Shown: piece after piece, positions 7,136 through 16,054 of the stretch | How the letters are laid out: every line of letters begins with the position of its first letter | How positions within the stretch are numbered: the stretch's first letter is position 1 | Origin: CAVURS01 sp963834425 | GTDB lineage: Bacteria; Actinomycetota; Actinomycetes; Actinomycetales; CAVURS01 | Length of the DNA stretch: 64,000 nucleotides | Assembly: GCA_963834425.1 (NCBI GenBank) | Contig: CAWIBR010000016.1 | Location: 1 to 64,000, forward strand | Reading direction: 5' to 3' | Program-made: the position numbers and the translations under genes | Notes under the pieces: generated by a model | The model's database searches: none | Seen by the model: only the letters and a program-made list of their open reading frames with translations | Told to the model about the DNA's origin: nothing

Positions 7136-8533
7136 TCACACCTTCACCAACGGCTGCTCGATCAGCGTGGCCAATCGCGCGAGTCCCTGATCGGCGACGG
7201 CGGCCAGTCGGCTCGCCGCCTCCTGGACTGCGGGTGTCGAGCGCAGGTGAGACGGGATTCTGGCCGGGTTCAGGGCGCAGTCGTCGGCCCAGGCAGCGAT
7301 GTCCGGCTCGGCGCCGTACTGGCGGGTCGCTCCGATCCCGCGGAGCTGCATGCGGGCCCAGGTCGCCGGGCTGTTGGAGAAGGCGTTGGGCGGGCACAGA
7401 CGATTTCGTTCTCGGTCATCGTCGCGCGTCGCCTCGACGACGCCGGCCAACGCGGCGGCGAAGCAGGGAAATCCGGCCCGGATCGTTTGCAGCCGGATCT
7501 TGTCCGGCTGCCACAGGGGCACCGGCGCAGTGTCCCGCAGTCCCGAAGCGGCACAGTGGACGACCAGGGAATTGGTCGGGAGCGGCAGGGAACCCTGGTC
7601 GAGGATGATCTCGCGCTCGGTCACACACTTCACGTGCCCGAGGCGGACGACGTGGTCGATGGTGCGGAGCAGGTTGAGCTCCCAGAGACCCAGTGTGGGC
7701 GCTCTGGCCATGGTGGGCGCCGAGTCGCTGTCGATGCGGAGCATGATCGCGGCGCGCTCCAGTCGGAGGAACATGTCGTCGAGCGACTGGGCCTCGGCGG
7801 CGGCGGTCATCGTGTCGGCGGCCACTCGCAGCGCTACCGCAGGGTCTGGCTGCACGGTCGCGCGGTTGAGCATCCACGGTTCGCGCGGTCGGATCCAGGT
7901 GATGCGCTCGGCGGGAACTCCGTTCGTCAGCAGCCAGACGATCGCGTCGGTGCCCGTCTTCCCTGCCCCGACGATGACGAACCGGTCCGGAGCCTCGACC
8001 AGTGTGGCGAGCTGGTTGACCGTGACGACCGCAGCGCCCTCGGTCGTCAGGAACGGCGGCGCAGACGTTGCCGGGATGGTCGGCGACAGGTAGGTGGCAT
8101 CGACGACCCGTCGCCGCGGGGCGACCTGTACGGTCTCCCCGGACACCCGCGAGGTCACGAAATGCGAATCCCCTCCGGCGTGATAGTCGCTCCCGCCGAG
8201 AAAGGTGACTCGACCCGAACCAACAAACCGGCGGTACAGCACGGTGTCGTAGTAGTGCTGGATCTCGGCTCGCCGCGCCCGCTCCTGAAGGCCCGCCTCA
8301 GGACCAGCTGGTTGCACCGTTCCCGTGCCCAGCAGGGTCGACGCAACGCCGTAGAACTGCGAGGCCTGATGCAGCTGGACGAACGGATAGGCGTCCTGCC
8401 AATGGCCTCCGGCGCTGTCCCGATGATCGACGAGCGTGACGTGGACATCGGCATGGTCGATCAGCGTGTCGGTGAACGCCATGCCCATGGCGCCGGCGCC
8501 GACCACCAGATAGTCAGTGCTCAGTGATCGCAT
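7136..8533 (-). CDS. FAD/NAD(P)-binding flavoprotein, monooxygenase-like
   Basis: The protein starts MRSLSTDYLVVGAGAMGMAF, placing an FAD-binding Rossmann GxGxxG at residues 10-15. A second dinucleotide-binding motif (RFVIVGAGKTGTDAIVWLL) occurs at about residue 200. This two-Rossmann plan is that of FMO/Baeyer-Villiger-like flavin monooxygenases and of lysine/ornithine hydroxylases, but the full BVMO fingerprint was not found. About 465 residues from ATG 8533; in-frame ATGs at 8590 and GTG at 8629 would lengthen it. It lies downstream of the HD/LuxR regulator on the same strand, with about 110 bases between them, so cotranscription is possible. Substrate unknown. Confidence 0.75.
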   Translation of the reverse strand: MRSLSTDYLVVGAGAMGMAFTDTLIDHADVHVTLVDHRDSAGGHWQDAYPFVQLHQASQFYGVASTLLGTGTVQPAGPEAGLQERARRAEIQHYYDTVLYRRFVGSGRVTFLGGSDYHAGGDSHFVTSRVSGETVQVAPRRRVVDATYLSPTIPATSAPPFLTTEGAAVVTVNQLATLVEAPDRFVIVGAGKTGTDAIVWLLTNGVPAERITWIRPREPWMLNRATVQPDPAVALRVAADTMTAAAEAQSLDDMFLRLERAAIMLRIDSDSAPTMARAPTLGLWELNLLRTIDHVVRLGHVKCVTEREIILDQGSLPLPTNSLVVHCAASGLRDTAPVPLWQPDKIRLQTIRAGFPCFAAALAGVVEATRDDDRERNRLCPPNAFSNSPATWARMQLRGIGATRQYGAEPDIAAWADDCALNPARIPSHLRSTPAVQEAASRLAAVADQGLARLATLIEQPLVKV

Positions 8534-8645
8534 CGCTGTATCTGCAGACGGTGCATGACGACTCCCTTGCCCGAGAACGGCTTCGGCCATGAAGTCTGCT
8601 GGCGCACCGAGCGCGTGCGCATGGGGCATTCACCCCAGTACTGGG

Positions 8646-10226
8646 CTAGAGCAGGCCGCGCTGCATCGCGGCCATCGCGGCCGCCGCCCGGTTGTTGACG
8701 CCGAGCTTGGTGTACACGCGCTCGACGTGATTGCTGACCGTCTTCGGGCTGATTCCCAAGTGTTTGGCGACCGACTTGTTCGGCAGACCCTGGGCGAGCA
8801 GGACCAGCACCTCGTTCTCTCGGGCGGTCAGACCCATCGGTCCTTCGACGGGCGCCCGTCCAGTGCGGTGGCCCCCCGCGCTCAACACGGCGTCGACCGA
8901 CGTGGCGTCCAGCCTTCCCTGCGCGGCGTCGGCCAGCAGCCGCTCGCGGGCGTCGGCCTCGGTGAAGGCGTCTCGATACGGGCGGGGCTGCACCATCGCG
9001 TGAAAGGCGTCGGCCGCGGCCAGCAGCCGGGCCGGGGTGGAGAGCATGGCGGCGCCGACGCCCCGGTGATAGCCCGAGCCGTCCAAGCGCTCGTGATGGG
9101 TGGCGGCCAGCAGACCGATCCTGCGCAATGGCGCGGGACGGTCGAAGATCCGTTCGACGAAATAGACGTGCAAACGCATGCGCTCGCGCTGGACGGCCGA
9201 CAGCGGCCCCGGATGAGCCCACACCGACGCGTCCACCCCGAACCGGCCGACGTCGTGCACGAGCGCGGCCCGATAGGCCAGGCGCACCTCTCCGCCAGGG
9301 AGATTCAGCGTTTCGGCCGCGGCCTTGACCAGGCTGGCCGTGCCGCGGGCGTGGCCGGCGAAGAACGGCGCACGCAAGTCGCAGAAGTCTCCGATCGCCT
9401 CCAACGCGGCATCAAGCTCGTCTTCGGTGAGGTTGGCGCGCTCGATCGGTTCGTCAGCCATGACCTCGTCGACGGTGTTCGCGCCGACCCCGTCGAACAG
9501 TGCCCCCGGATCGGTCGCGGCCACCTGCGCGATCTCGGGGTCGAAGTGGGTGCCGCTGCGGGAGCGGACCATGGTCACCGCGGCATCGACGCCGGCCGTG
9601 CGCTCGAACACCTCGCAGGCCTCGGCGATGTGCGAGATCCGCGCTGCCAGGGACAACCCGGTACCGGACAGGGTGTCCGGGACGCCACGTCCGTCCCACC
9701 GCGCGTAGGCCTGTTCGATGCCCGTCCGGACGTCGGCACCCAGTCCCAGTTGGTCGGCCAGCGCACCGGCGGCCGAGCAGTGCGAGGCCATCTGCTCGAG
9801 CACCGCACGGCCACCGGTGGCCATGAACGTCGCGGTCTCGAACGCGCGGTTGACCGCCGACCGGCCAGAACCAGTCCGGCGCAGCATGAACAACATCGCG
9901 GGGAAGCCGGCCAGGTCCACCTCGAGCGCCTGCGCACGGAAGTCGATGTCGTCCCCGAAGACCTTGGCCGCCTCATTGCCGTAGGTCGGGCAACCGACGT
10001 ACGTCAGCAGCCCCACGTCGTAGAGCGTGGCCATCTGCGCGGTGTCCAGGCCCAACCGCTCGCCGAGGCGCATCCCAATCCGCGCCGAGCGCAACATGTG
10101 CTCGCTCGGCTGCCCAAAGCCCAGATCAGTGGCCAGCGACATCGCGACCAACAGGTCGGAAATCCGGACCCCCGAATCAGACACGGCCGGATCGTATCCG
10201 AGCACCGCATGGGGTGAACGCCCCAT
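8646..10226 (-). CDS. HD-domain signalling protein with C-terminal LuxR helix-turn-helix
   Basis: 526 residues from ATG 10226 (MGRSPHAVLGYDPA). The N-terminal half holds a degenerate HD-like helical domain (SEHMLRSARIGMRLGERLGL ... TLYDVGLLTYVGC). The centre holds an HD-GYP-like domain with HDVGR at about residue 335 and ATHHERLDGSGYHRG at about 390. The C-terminus is a LuxR/GerE DNA-binding domain (GLTARENEVLVLLAQGLPNK ... GISPKTVSNHVERVYTKLGV). The composition suggests a transcription factor controlled by a phosphohydrolase-like sensor domain, whose ligand could be a cyclic nucleotide. It is divergent from the cupin gene with 72 bases between starts and probably controls it and the downstream flavoprotein. 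Confidence 0.8.
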   Translation of the reverse strand: MGRSPHAVLGYDPAVSDSGVRISDLLVAMSLATDLGFGQPSEHMLRSARIGMRLGERLGLDTAQMATLYDVGLLTYVGCPTYGNEAAKVFGDDIDFRAQALEVDLAGFPAMLFMLRRTGSGRSAVNRAFETATFMATGGRAVLEQMASHCSAAGALADQLGLGADVRTGIEQAYARWDGRGVPDTLSGTGLSLAARISHIAEACEVFERTAGVDAAVTMVRSRSGTHFDPEIAQVAATDPGALFDGVGANTVDEVMADEPIERANLTEDELDAALEAIGDFCDLRAPFFAGHARGTASLVKAAAETLNLPGGEVRLAYRAALVHDVGRFGVDASVWAHPGPLSAVQRERMRLHVYFVERIFDRPAPLRRIGLLAATHHERLDGSGYHRGVGAAMLSTPARLLAAADAFHAMVQPRPYRDAFTEADARERLLADAAQGRLDATSVDAVLSAGGHRTGRAPVEGPMGLTARENEVLVLLAQGLPNKSVAKHLGISPKTVSNHVERVYTKLGVNNRAAAAMAAMQRGLL

Positions 10227-10298
10227 GACCAACCACCCTCGGGTCTCCTTATCGTCGACGGTGACGGAGACGACGGGCTCCAGACCGGGAGGTATTCC

Positions 10299-10661
10299 AT
10301 GAGCACCACGACGAACACCACCACGAACACCACCACGAAGCGGAGCTTCGACCAGCCCGACAACACCATGGACGCGGTCGACAAGATCAAGCTGGAGATC
10401 GTGGACCTCGGCGGAGTGAGACTGACCCGCGTCACGGCCCAACCTGGCTGGCGGTGGTCGGTGCACGCCAAACCCGTGCAGCAGACGGACACCTGCCAGG
10501 TGGACCACGTCTTCTACGTCGTGTCCGGACGGGTCGCCGCCCAGGATGCGGGCGGCGTCCAGGTCGACTTCGCGGCCGGCGACCTCGCCCACATCCCACC
10601 GGGACACGACGGCTGGACAATCGGCGATGAGCCCGCGGTCTGGGTCGAAGTCCCGCACTAG
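10299..10661 (+). CDS. Cupin-domain protein
   Basis: 120 residues from ATG 10299, with GGGAGG 7-8 bases upstream. A Thr/Asn-rich N-terminus (STTTNTTTNTTTK, encoded by short direct repeats) precedes a single conserved beta-barrel: TRVTAQPGWRWSVHAKP, DHVFYVVSGRVAAQ and DLAHIPPGHDGWTIGDEP are the usual cupin strands. The first-motif histidines are reduced, so metal binding is uncertain. Likely a small ligand-binding or accessory protein, divergent from and probably regulated by the HD/LuxR protein. Confidence 0.8.
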   Translation: MSTTTNTTTNTTTKRSFDQPDNTMDAVDKIKLEIVDLGGVRLTRVTAQPGWRWSVHAKPVQQTDTCQVDHVFYVVSGRVAAQDAGGVQVDFAAGDLAHIPPGHDGWTIGDEPAVWVEVPH

Positions 10662-10853
10662 GCACGACTCCGTCGTACGGCGGTGAGATCCGCCACCCAA
10701 AGCGGATATTCCCCCCTTTAGGTGGGGTACGCCGTGAAAGCCCAACGCAATTCAGCCGATCCGGAAAAGCGTCGATAGGGAAGCCACGCGGTCGAGGAGT
10801 TGCGTGGCTCTTCGACATCAACGGGTTCCGGGGCCTGTGCAGAGGGGCGTCAC

Positions 10854-11465
10854 GTGCGAGCTCTGGTCCGTCGGCTCCGCCGTGCGGTCGTGACGTTGGC
10901 GATTCGGCCTGCCCTGATCGGCCTGGCCCTGCTGTCCGCGGCCGGTCGCGGCCGGCGTGGCGGCGGCGGCAACGACGGCGCGCTCGCTCCGGACGGCTTC
11001 GCTGGGGTCGCCGATGCCATTTGCGCGACACGGGATCTCGGCCCATCAACTGGTCATTGAGATCACCGAAGACGGTCTCCTGACCGACCGGCGAGCCGCG
11101 CGCCAGGTCACCCACGAACTCCGGGAAGCCGGAGTGTCGTTGGCCCTGGACGACTTCGGCACCGGCTACTCCTCGCTGGCCCATCTGCACGAGATCCCGT
11201 TGACGACCCTGAAGATCGACCGCGCCTTCGTGGTCGGGCTCAACGACGACCAACGAGTCGAGCGGTTCATGAAGGCGGTGCTTCGACTGGGTGAGGATCT
11301 CGACCTGGCCGTCGTGGTCGAGGGCGTCGAGACCGAGGCCCAAGCCGAGACCCTACGCGCCTCGGCTGCCGCATGGCCCAGGGCTACTACTTCGCCCGAC
11401 CCGCACCCGGAGGCACCCTCACCCCTCTCCTGATCGGACCCACGCCCCGGTTCGCCATCGAGTGA
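10854..11465 (+). pseudogene. Truncated EAL-domain (c-di-GMP phosphodiesterase) remnant
   Basis: Only the C-terminal half of an EAL domain remains: LVIEITEDGLL, SLALDDFGTGYSSLAHLHEI, LKIDRAF and VVVEGVETEAQAETL are diagnostic, but the EAL signature itself and any GGDEF domain are missing. Near 11360 the frame changes; restoring one C in GCGCC-TCGG gives LRALGCRMAQGYYFARP, the normal end, with the stop at 11463-11465. Upstream, a GTG at 10854 opens a short frame with one hydrophobic segment (TLAIRPALIGLALLSAA) that may be the original N-terminus, joined to the C-terminus by an internal deletion. Not expected to be active. Confidence 0.7.
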
Positions 11466-11541
11466 CCTCGAGCGCGTCCGGCCGGGGTCACCAGATCTTC
11501 CAGGTAAAGTGCACCGACGCGCCGTACGCGCGGTCAGCCAG

Positions 11542-11573
11542 GTGTCGTGGGTCAGATTCCCGCCGAGGGCACC
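11542..11573 (+). other. tRNA 3'-end-like remnant
   Basis: The T-arm-like GTGGG TCAGATT CCCGC is followed by CGAGGGCACCA. The 32 bases match the 3' end of the tRNA-Arg at 7072-7103 at about 24 positions and share its orientation. No matching 5' acceptor strand or D-arm is present, so it is not a functional tRNA. It could be a fossil attachment site or a decayed tRNA (the end also resembles tRNA-Leu). Confidence 0.35.
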
Positions 11574-11641
11574 AAGAAACAGCAGGTCAGTGACGTCCCG
11601 CTGGTCGAGAGTGCGGCCAAGCGGCAGGAAGGACAGCGCAC

Positions 11642-12778
11642 GTGAACGACTCGGTCAACCGCCGGACGCTCTTGCTCGGGGCGCTCGGTGTCGCCGGCAC
11701 CGCCGCCCTCGCGGCCTGCCACAGCGGCTCTCCGAAGAGCGCCGCCCCTGCGACCTCGCCGTCCGCGAGCCCGACCCCGAGCCCCACCCCGAGTGTCGAC
11801 ACGCGCCCGCGCTGGCCGCTGACCGGGCGGCTGCTCGCGAACCCGGCCGACGCCAAGCATGCCGCCACCGCGGTCAAGGTCCCGGACAACCAGAACGAGC
11901 ACCCGCAGGCGGGGCTGGACCTGGCCGACATCGTCTACGTCGAGCTCGACGGTTACCGCGACTCGCACGGCTATGCCGGCACCCGACTGGTGCCGATCTT
12001 CCACTCGCACACGGCAACTGACGTGGCGCCAGTCCGGTCGGTGCGGCCCGTGGACGTCCCGATGCTGAGCCCGATCGGTGTGATCGTCGGCAACACCGGC
12101 GGCCAGCCGTGGGTGATCGACTACGCCAAGCACTACGGGCAGTACATCGACGTCACGCACTCCTACATCGCCACCAAGGGCACCGGCTCGTACTCGATCA
12201 ACCCGGCCCGCGTGCGCACCTATCAGGGCGTGACCTACTACGACCGCGCGGTCGTCTGCAACCCGAAGGTGCTGGCCAAGCAGACCACGAAGTTCCGCAG
12301 CGGACCGCAGCAGCACTATCTGCCCTGGGCGTCGACAACGGCCGAGGTCAGTACGGCGAAAGGCAAGCCCGCGCACAGCATCCGAGTGCCGTGGAAGCAG
12401 GCCGACACCTACGACATGAGCTACGTCTACGACGCCAAGAGCGGCAAGTACAAGCGCAGCATGCCGTGGGGGCCGCACGTCCTGGCCAACGGCAAGCGGG
12501 TCGCTCCGGACAACGTCCTGGTCATCCGGGCCAAGCAGCACTACGCGAAGATCTACCCCGGCAAGGGTGAGGTCGAGCCGATCCACGACATCGTCAATGC
12601 CACCGGCACGTTCTACTACTTCCACGGCGGCAAGTACGTCACGGGCACCTGGACCAAGGGCGCCGTCAACGACGTCTTCCAGTTCACCGTGTCCGACGGC
12701 ACGCCGCTGAAGATGGCCTCGGGGCAGACCTACATCGAGCTGCCGCAGATCAACGCCAAGATCAAGATCAAGGCCTGA
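11642..12778 (+). CDS. DUF3048 (YerB-like) lipoprotein
   Basis: 378 residues from GTG 11642. The N-terminus is a lipoprotein signal with a twin-arginine character (NRRTLLLGALGVAGTAALAAC, lipobox LAAC at about residues 23-26), followed by a Ser/Pro/Thr linker. The mature part carries the DUF3048 pattern: PLTGR near the start, VKVPDNQNEHPQAGLDLADI, RLVPIFHS, VAPVRSVRPVD, and a C-terminal domain with GTFYYFHGGKYVTGTWTKG and FQFTVSDGTPLKMASGQTYIEL. Such proteins are anchored outside the membrane; their function is unknown, and a cell-wall role is often supposed. Confidence 0.85.
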   Translation: MNDSVNRRTLLLGALGVAGTAALAACHSGSPKSAAPATSPSASPTPSPTPSVDTRPRWPLTGRLLANPADAKHAATAVKVPDNQNEHPQAGLDLADIVYVELDGYRDSHGYAGTRLVPIFHSHTATDVAPVRSVRPVDVPMLSPIGVIVGNTGGQPWVIDYAKHYGQYIDVTHSYIATKGTGSYSINPARVRTYQGVTYYDRAVVCNPKVLAKQTTKFRSGPQQHYLPWASTTAEVSTAKGKPAHSIRVPWKQADTYDMSYVYDAKSGKYKRSMPWGPHVLANGKRVAPDNVLVIRAKQHYAKIYPGKGEVEPIHDIVNATGTFYYFHGGKYVTGTWTKGAVNDVFQFTVSDGTPLKMASGQTYIELPQINAKIKIKA

Positions 12779-12824
12779 CCCGGTCGCGCGGCAACGTTCG
12801 GCCGGTCGGTCGAGCCGATGTCGG

Positions 12825-13343
12825 TCAGCCGATGTCGAAACACCCGTCGATCAACCACAGCGGGTTGAGTCGCTGCTGGTTGCCCGGGCCGGTGATGGTC
12901 CGCGTTCCGTTGACCGAGACCGGACCGACGCCGTCCGCCGCATAGCATCCGTCGGTCTCGACGTCGACGTTGTAGAGCGCCGTGACCGGCGGGGCCGGAG
13001 CGGTTGCAGCGGCCGGTGCGGCGACGACGAACGTGATCTGGCAGACCCAGTCGTCGCCCGCTCCGGACTGCGCGGTCGACCGAGTTCCCTTCTGGCAGCT
13101 GGCCCTTGCCTGCAGGCTCGCCACGCTGGGCTGCTGGTTGCCCTCGAGGACCTGCTGGCGCACGTAGAGGCGAGCAAACGTCGCGCTGATCGAGGACTGG
13201 AGCTGCGCCGGCCGGATCGACGTCCCGCCGCACGCCGTCAGGGCGCCGCTCAGCACGACGATGGCGGCCGTCAGCAGCGCGATCGTCCGCAGCCGGATCC
13301 GGTGGTGTGGGTGGTGCGCGACGCGGCGCTCGCGGCTGGTCAT
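12825..13343 (-). CDS. Putative lipoprotein
   Basis: 172 residues from ATG 13343, overlapping the ABC permease stop (ATGA). The signal peptide and lipobox are clear (LRTIALLTAAIVVLSGALTAC). The mature domain has Cys pairs (SCQKG, DDWVCQITF, DGCYAADG, DGCFDI) suggesting disulphides, and no recognised family. As the last gene of an ABC exporter operon it may be the exported-side partner of that system. Confidence 0.75.
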   Translation of the reverse strand: MTSRERRVAHHPHHRIRLRTIALLTAAIVVLSGALTACGGTSIRPAQLQSSISATFARLYVRQQVLEGNQQPSVASLQARASCQKGTRSTAQSGAGDDWVCQITFVVAAPAAATAPAPPVTALYNVDVETDGCYAADGVGPVSVNGTRTITGPGNQQRLNPLWLIDGCFDIG

Positions 13344-14206
13344 GAGACCTCGATGCTGCGGCGGCGGAAGACGAACCACGACACGGTCGCGCAGACCAGG
13401 AACCAGACCGCGCTGGTGATCAGTCCGTGCCAGAGCGGCGACGAGTACGACGGCTGGGCCCACAGCCCGTGCCAGGCGTCGAAGGGAGTCGTGAGCAGAG
13501 CCAGGCGCACGGACGAGGGCAGGTTGACCAGTGACAGGAAGTGCAGCAGGAGCCCGATCACGACCGGGCCGGCCACGCCGATCACGCTGTTGCGGGTGAG
13601 GATCGACAACACCATGGCCAGTGCGGCGAAGCCGAGCAGGGGTGGCAGCTGCCAGGCCCAGCTCTCGATCACCAGCGTGGCGGCGTGGCTGGCCGGCACC
13701 AGCTGCCCGCTGAGTCCGACGATCGGCGCGCTCCCGAGCAGAAGGCCGGCGACCAGGCTGGCCGCCCCGAGCAGGCCCAGCACGACAACGGTGTAGGTCA
13801 ACACCGCAATTCCCTTGCCCGCAAAGAGATCCCACCGACTTCGGGAGCGCGTGAGCACCGTCTTCCAGGTGCCGAACCGGTCCTCGGAGGAGAAGATGTC
13901 GCCGGCGACGACCGCGGTGAGGAGTGGCAGGACCCATTGACCGGCGAAGCCGAGCACGACCAACGGCAACGCATATCCGGACTCGTGCAACCACTGGCCG
14001 AAGAGCGTGTCAGCGGGCGTGGCGCTCTGCACCGACACCGCGAGCGCGACCAAGAACGGTGCCAGCACGCACAAGCCGGCGATCACCTGCACGCGCACCA
14101 GACCGGACAGCTTGACCAGCTCGAGCCACCAGACCACTGCGACGCCGTGGCGCGCGACAACCGGCTCGCTCCCCTCGGCCCGGGGCTGGGATCGGGTGTC
14201 GCTCAT
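13340..14206 (-). CDS. ABC transporter permease
   Basis: 288 residues from ATG 14206, overlapping the ATPase stop by four bases (ATGA). Six hydrophobic segments (for example GLVRVQVIAGLCVLAPFLVAL, VLPLLTAVVAGDIFSSEDRF, HGLITSAVWFLVCATVSWFV) and the pattern GDIFSSEDRFGTWKTVLTRS identify an ABC-2-type exporter permease. It works with the ATPase directly upstream and the lipoprotein directly downstream. Substrate unknown. Confidence 0.85.
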   Translation of the reverse strand: MSDTRSQPRAEGSEPVVARHGVAVVWWLELVKLSGLVRVQVIAGLCVLAPFLVALAVSVQSATPADTLFGQWLHESGYALPLVVLGFAGQWVLPLLTAVVAGDIFSSEDRFGTWKTVLTRSRSRWDLFAGKGIAVLTYTVVVLGLLGAASLVAGLLLGSAPIVGLSGQLVPASHAATLVIESWAWQLPPLLGFAALAMVLSILTRNSVIGVAGPVVIGLLLHFLSLVNLPSSVRLALLTTPFDAWHGLWAQPSYSSPLWHGLITSAVWFLVCATVSWFVFRRRSIEVS

Positions 14207-15141
14207 GACCCGGGCTCCGCGGTCGGAGGATCTTCGGTCAGGCGCACGAACAGGGTCTCCAACGGCGAGACGGCCTCCGACAACCCGCGGACGGCGATCC
14301 CCTCCCGCCCGAGGGCCACCATGTAGCGGTCCAGGTGAGCCCGGTCGGCGGTCACCGAGAGCCGGGATGCTCCATCGGGGGCGACCGTCACGCCACTGAG
14401 ACCGAGAGCTAGCGACGTCGCTGCCGGGTCGTCGTTCGTGGTCAGCCGCCACAGCGGCTGCGGGGCGAGGTCACGCATCGCTGCGAGGCTGCCGGTGAAG
14501 GCGAGGCGCCCCTGGGCGAGCACGCTCACTGAGTCGCACAGATCGCTGACGTGCGTCATGTCGGCGCCGCTCAGCAGGACAGCCAGACCGTCTCGCGCGA
14601 GTCCCCTCAGGGCCGCGTGCAGCTCGCGGGTCTCGGCCGGATCCAGGCCGGAGGTCGGCTCGTCCAGGATCAACAGGCGCGGCTGGCGGATCAAGGCGGC
14701 GGCCAGAGCCAGTCGCTGCCGCATCCCCAGCGAGTAGCCCCGCACCTTCTGTCCTGCCGCCGCGGTCAGCCCCGCCGAGTCAAGGACGTCGTCGACCAGG
14801 CGTGGGGAGGGGCCGCCGTCCAGTCCGGCCAGGATGGTCAGGTTCCGCCGGCCGCTGAGGTGGGGATAGAAGCGCGGCGTCGCCACAAAGCCGGCCACAC
14901 CGTCGAGCCAGGACCGACCGGCCTCGGACCGGGTGCGGCCGAGCAACCGCACCTCGCCCTCGTCGGGCCGCACGAGACCCAAGAGCGTTGCCAGCAAGGT
15001 TGTCTTGCCGGCCCCAACCGGCCCGACGAGCCCGTGCACCCCGCCGGGCTCGACGACCAGATCGACACCATCCAGCGCCGTGGTCCGGCCGAACCGTTTG
15101 GTCAGTCCGCGGGTCGCGACGGCCGGCCCGGGATCCACCAC
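14203..15141 (-). CDS. ABC transporter ATP-binding protein
   Basis: 312 residues. Walker A GPVGAGKTT at about residues 40-48, signature YSLGMRQRLALA at about 136, Walker B LLILDEPTSGLD at about 157. The Q-loop region reads FVATPRFYPHLSGRRNL, matching the sub-family that serves ABC-2 permeases. The switch (H-loop) histidine expected in SSH is replaced: the segment reads VLLSGADMTHVSDL. First gene of a three-gene operon (ATPase, permease, lipoprotein). Loss of the H-loop His could reduce hydrolysis; whether it is compensated is unknown. Confidence 0.85.
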   Translation of the reverse strand: MVDPGPAVATRGLTKRFGRTTALDGVDLVVEPGGVHGLVGPVGAGKTTLLATLLGLVRPDEGEVRLLGRTRSEAGRSWLDGVAGFVATPRFYPHLSGRRNLTILAGLDGGPSPRLVDDVLDSAGLTAAAGQKVRGYSLGMRQRLALAAALIRQPRLLILDEPTSGLDPAETRELHAALRGLARDGLAVLLSGADMTHVSDLCDSVSVLAQGRLAFTGSLAAMRDLAPQPLWRLTTNDDPAATSLALGLSGVTVAPDGASRLSVTADRAHLDRYMVALGREGIAVRGLSEAVSPLETLFVRLTEDPPTAEPGS

Positions 15142-15192
15142 CGGAGCAGCGTAGCCGCGCCGGCCGGCTCGCTACCCAGCCCGAACCGCTTC

Positions 15193-15912
15193 TCAGCTCC
15201 CGTTGATGGCGGCCAGGATCAGCTCGACGGTCTCATCGACGTGGCTGATGAAGGCGACGTGCGAGCTATCCACCTCGACCGTGTGCGACCCGGCCCGAGC
15301 CGCCATCGCGCGCTCGGCGACCGGCGGGATGGCGTTGTCGTTGCTCGCAACCATGAACCAGCTCGGGAGGGTCTTCCAGCCCGCGGGACCGGACGGCGTA
15401 CCCAAGCAGGACAAGGCAACCGGGCGCTGGCTGACCGCCATGACCGCTGCGAGATCGGCCGGCAGGTCGGCGCAGAACTGGTGATGGAAGACCGCCGGAT
15501 CGATGTAACCGTCGGCGTCGCCCTCGGGCGCTCCGGGGTAGGGCCGGGCCAGGATGTGCTCGGCCAGGTCATTGGAGGCTCCGTCGAGCGCGCCCGCTGC
15601 CCCGAGCGTCTCGCCCTCGTCCGGTGCGTACGCCGCGATGAAGACCAGAGCGGTCACGTTGGACGCGCCCGGGCTGGCGTTGGTGATGACCGAGCCACCG
15701 TAGGAGTGACCGACCAGGACCACCGGGCCCTCGATGGTGGAGACGAAGGTGCGGATCGAGTCGCCGTCGCTGATCACGCCGCGCAACGGGTTGGCGGGAG
15801 CGTAGGCGGTGTAGCCGAGGGCGGTGAGTCGCTGGATGACCGCCCCCCAGCCGGAGGCATCGGCGAATGCGCCATGGACCAGTACGACGGTGGGCTTGGT
15901 GTCTGTTGCCAT
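15193..15912 (-). CDS. Alpha/beta hydrolase
   Basis: 239 residues from ATG 15912. VVLVHGAFADASGW forms the oxyanion-hole HG, VVLVGHSYGGSVI holds the nucleophile Ser, WFMVASNDNAIPP the acid Asp, and VDSSHVAFISHVDE the catalytic His. This is the short family (RsbQ-unlike, EstC/salicylate-esterase-like) common in actinobacteria, with unknown ester or lactone substrates. It is divergent from the dehalogenase-like gene at 16055. Confidence 0.85.
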   Translation of the reverse strand: MATDTKPTVVLVHGAFADASGWGAVIQRLTALGYTAYAPANPLRGVISDGDSIRTFVSTIEGPVVLVGHSYGGSVITNASPGASNVTALVFIAAYAPDEGETLGAAGALDGASNDLAEHILARPYPGAPEGDADGYIDPAVFHHQFCADLPADLAAVMAVSQRPVALSCLGTPSGPAGWKTLPSWFMVASNDNAIPPVAERAMAARAGSHTVEVDSSHVAFISHVDETVELILAAINGS

Positions 15913-16054
15913 CGTGACCTCGCGATGTGATCGGAATGGGTCGTGATCAGGCAGGGGAACGAGCGGGGCTCGTCTCCTCGAGCATCGACGGGATCGGGCG
16001 TCCTGTCGAATGCCGACCACGCCCTGGACAGTCCCGCACGCGTAGCGTGAACTG

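Noticed and set aside
11500..11575. Functional tRNA gene
   Set aside because: Only the T-arm and 3' acceptor-like end are seen; no D-arm, anticodon stem or 5' acceptor strand.
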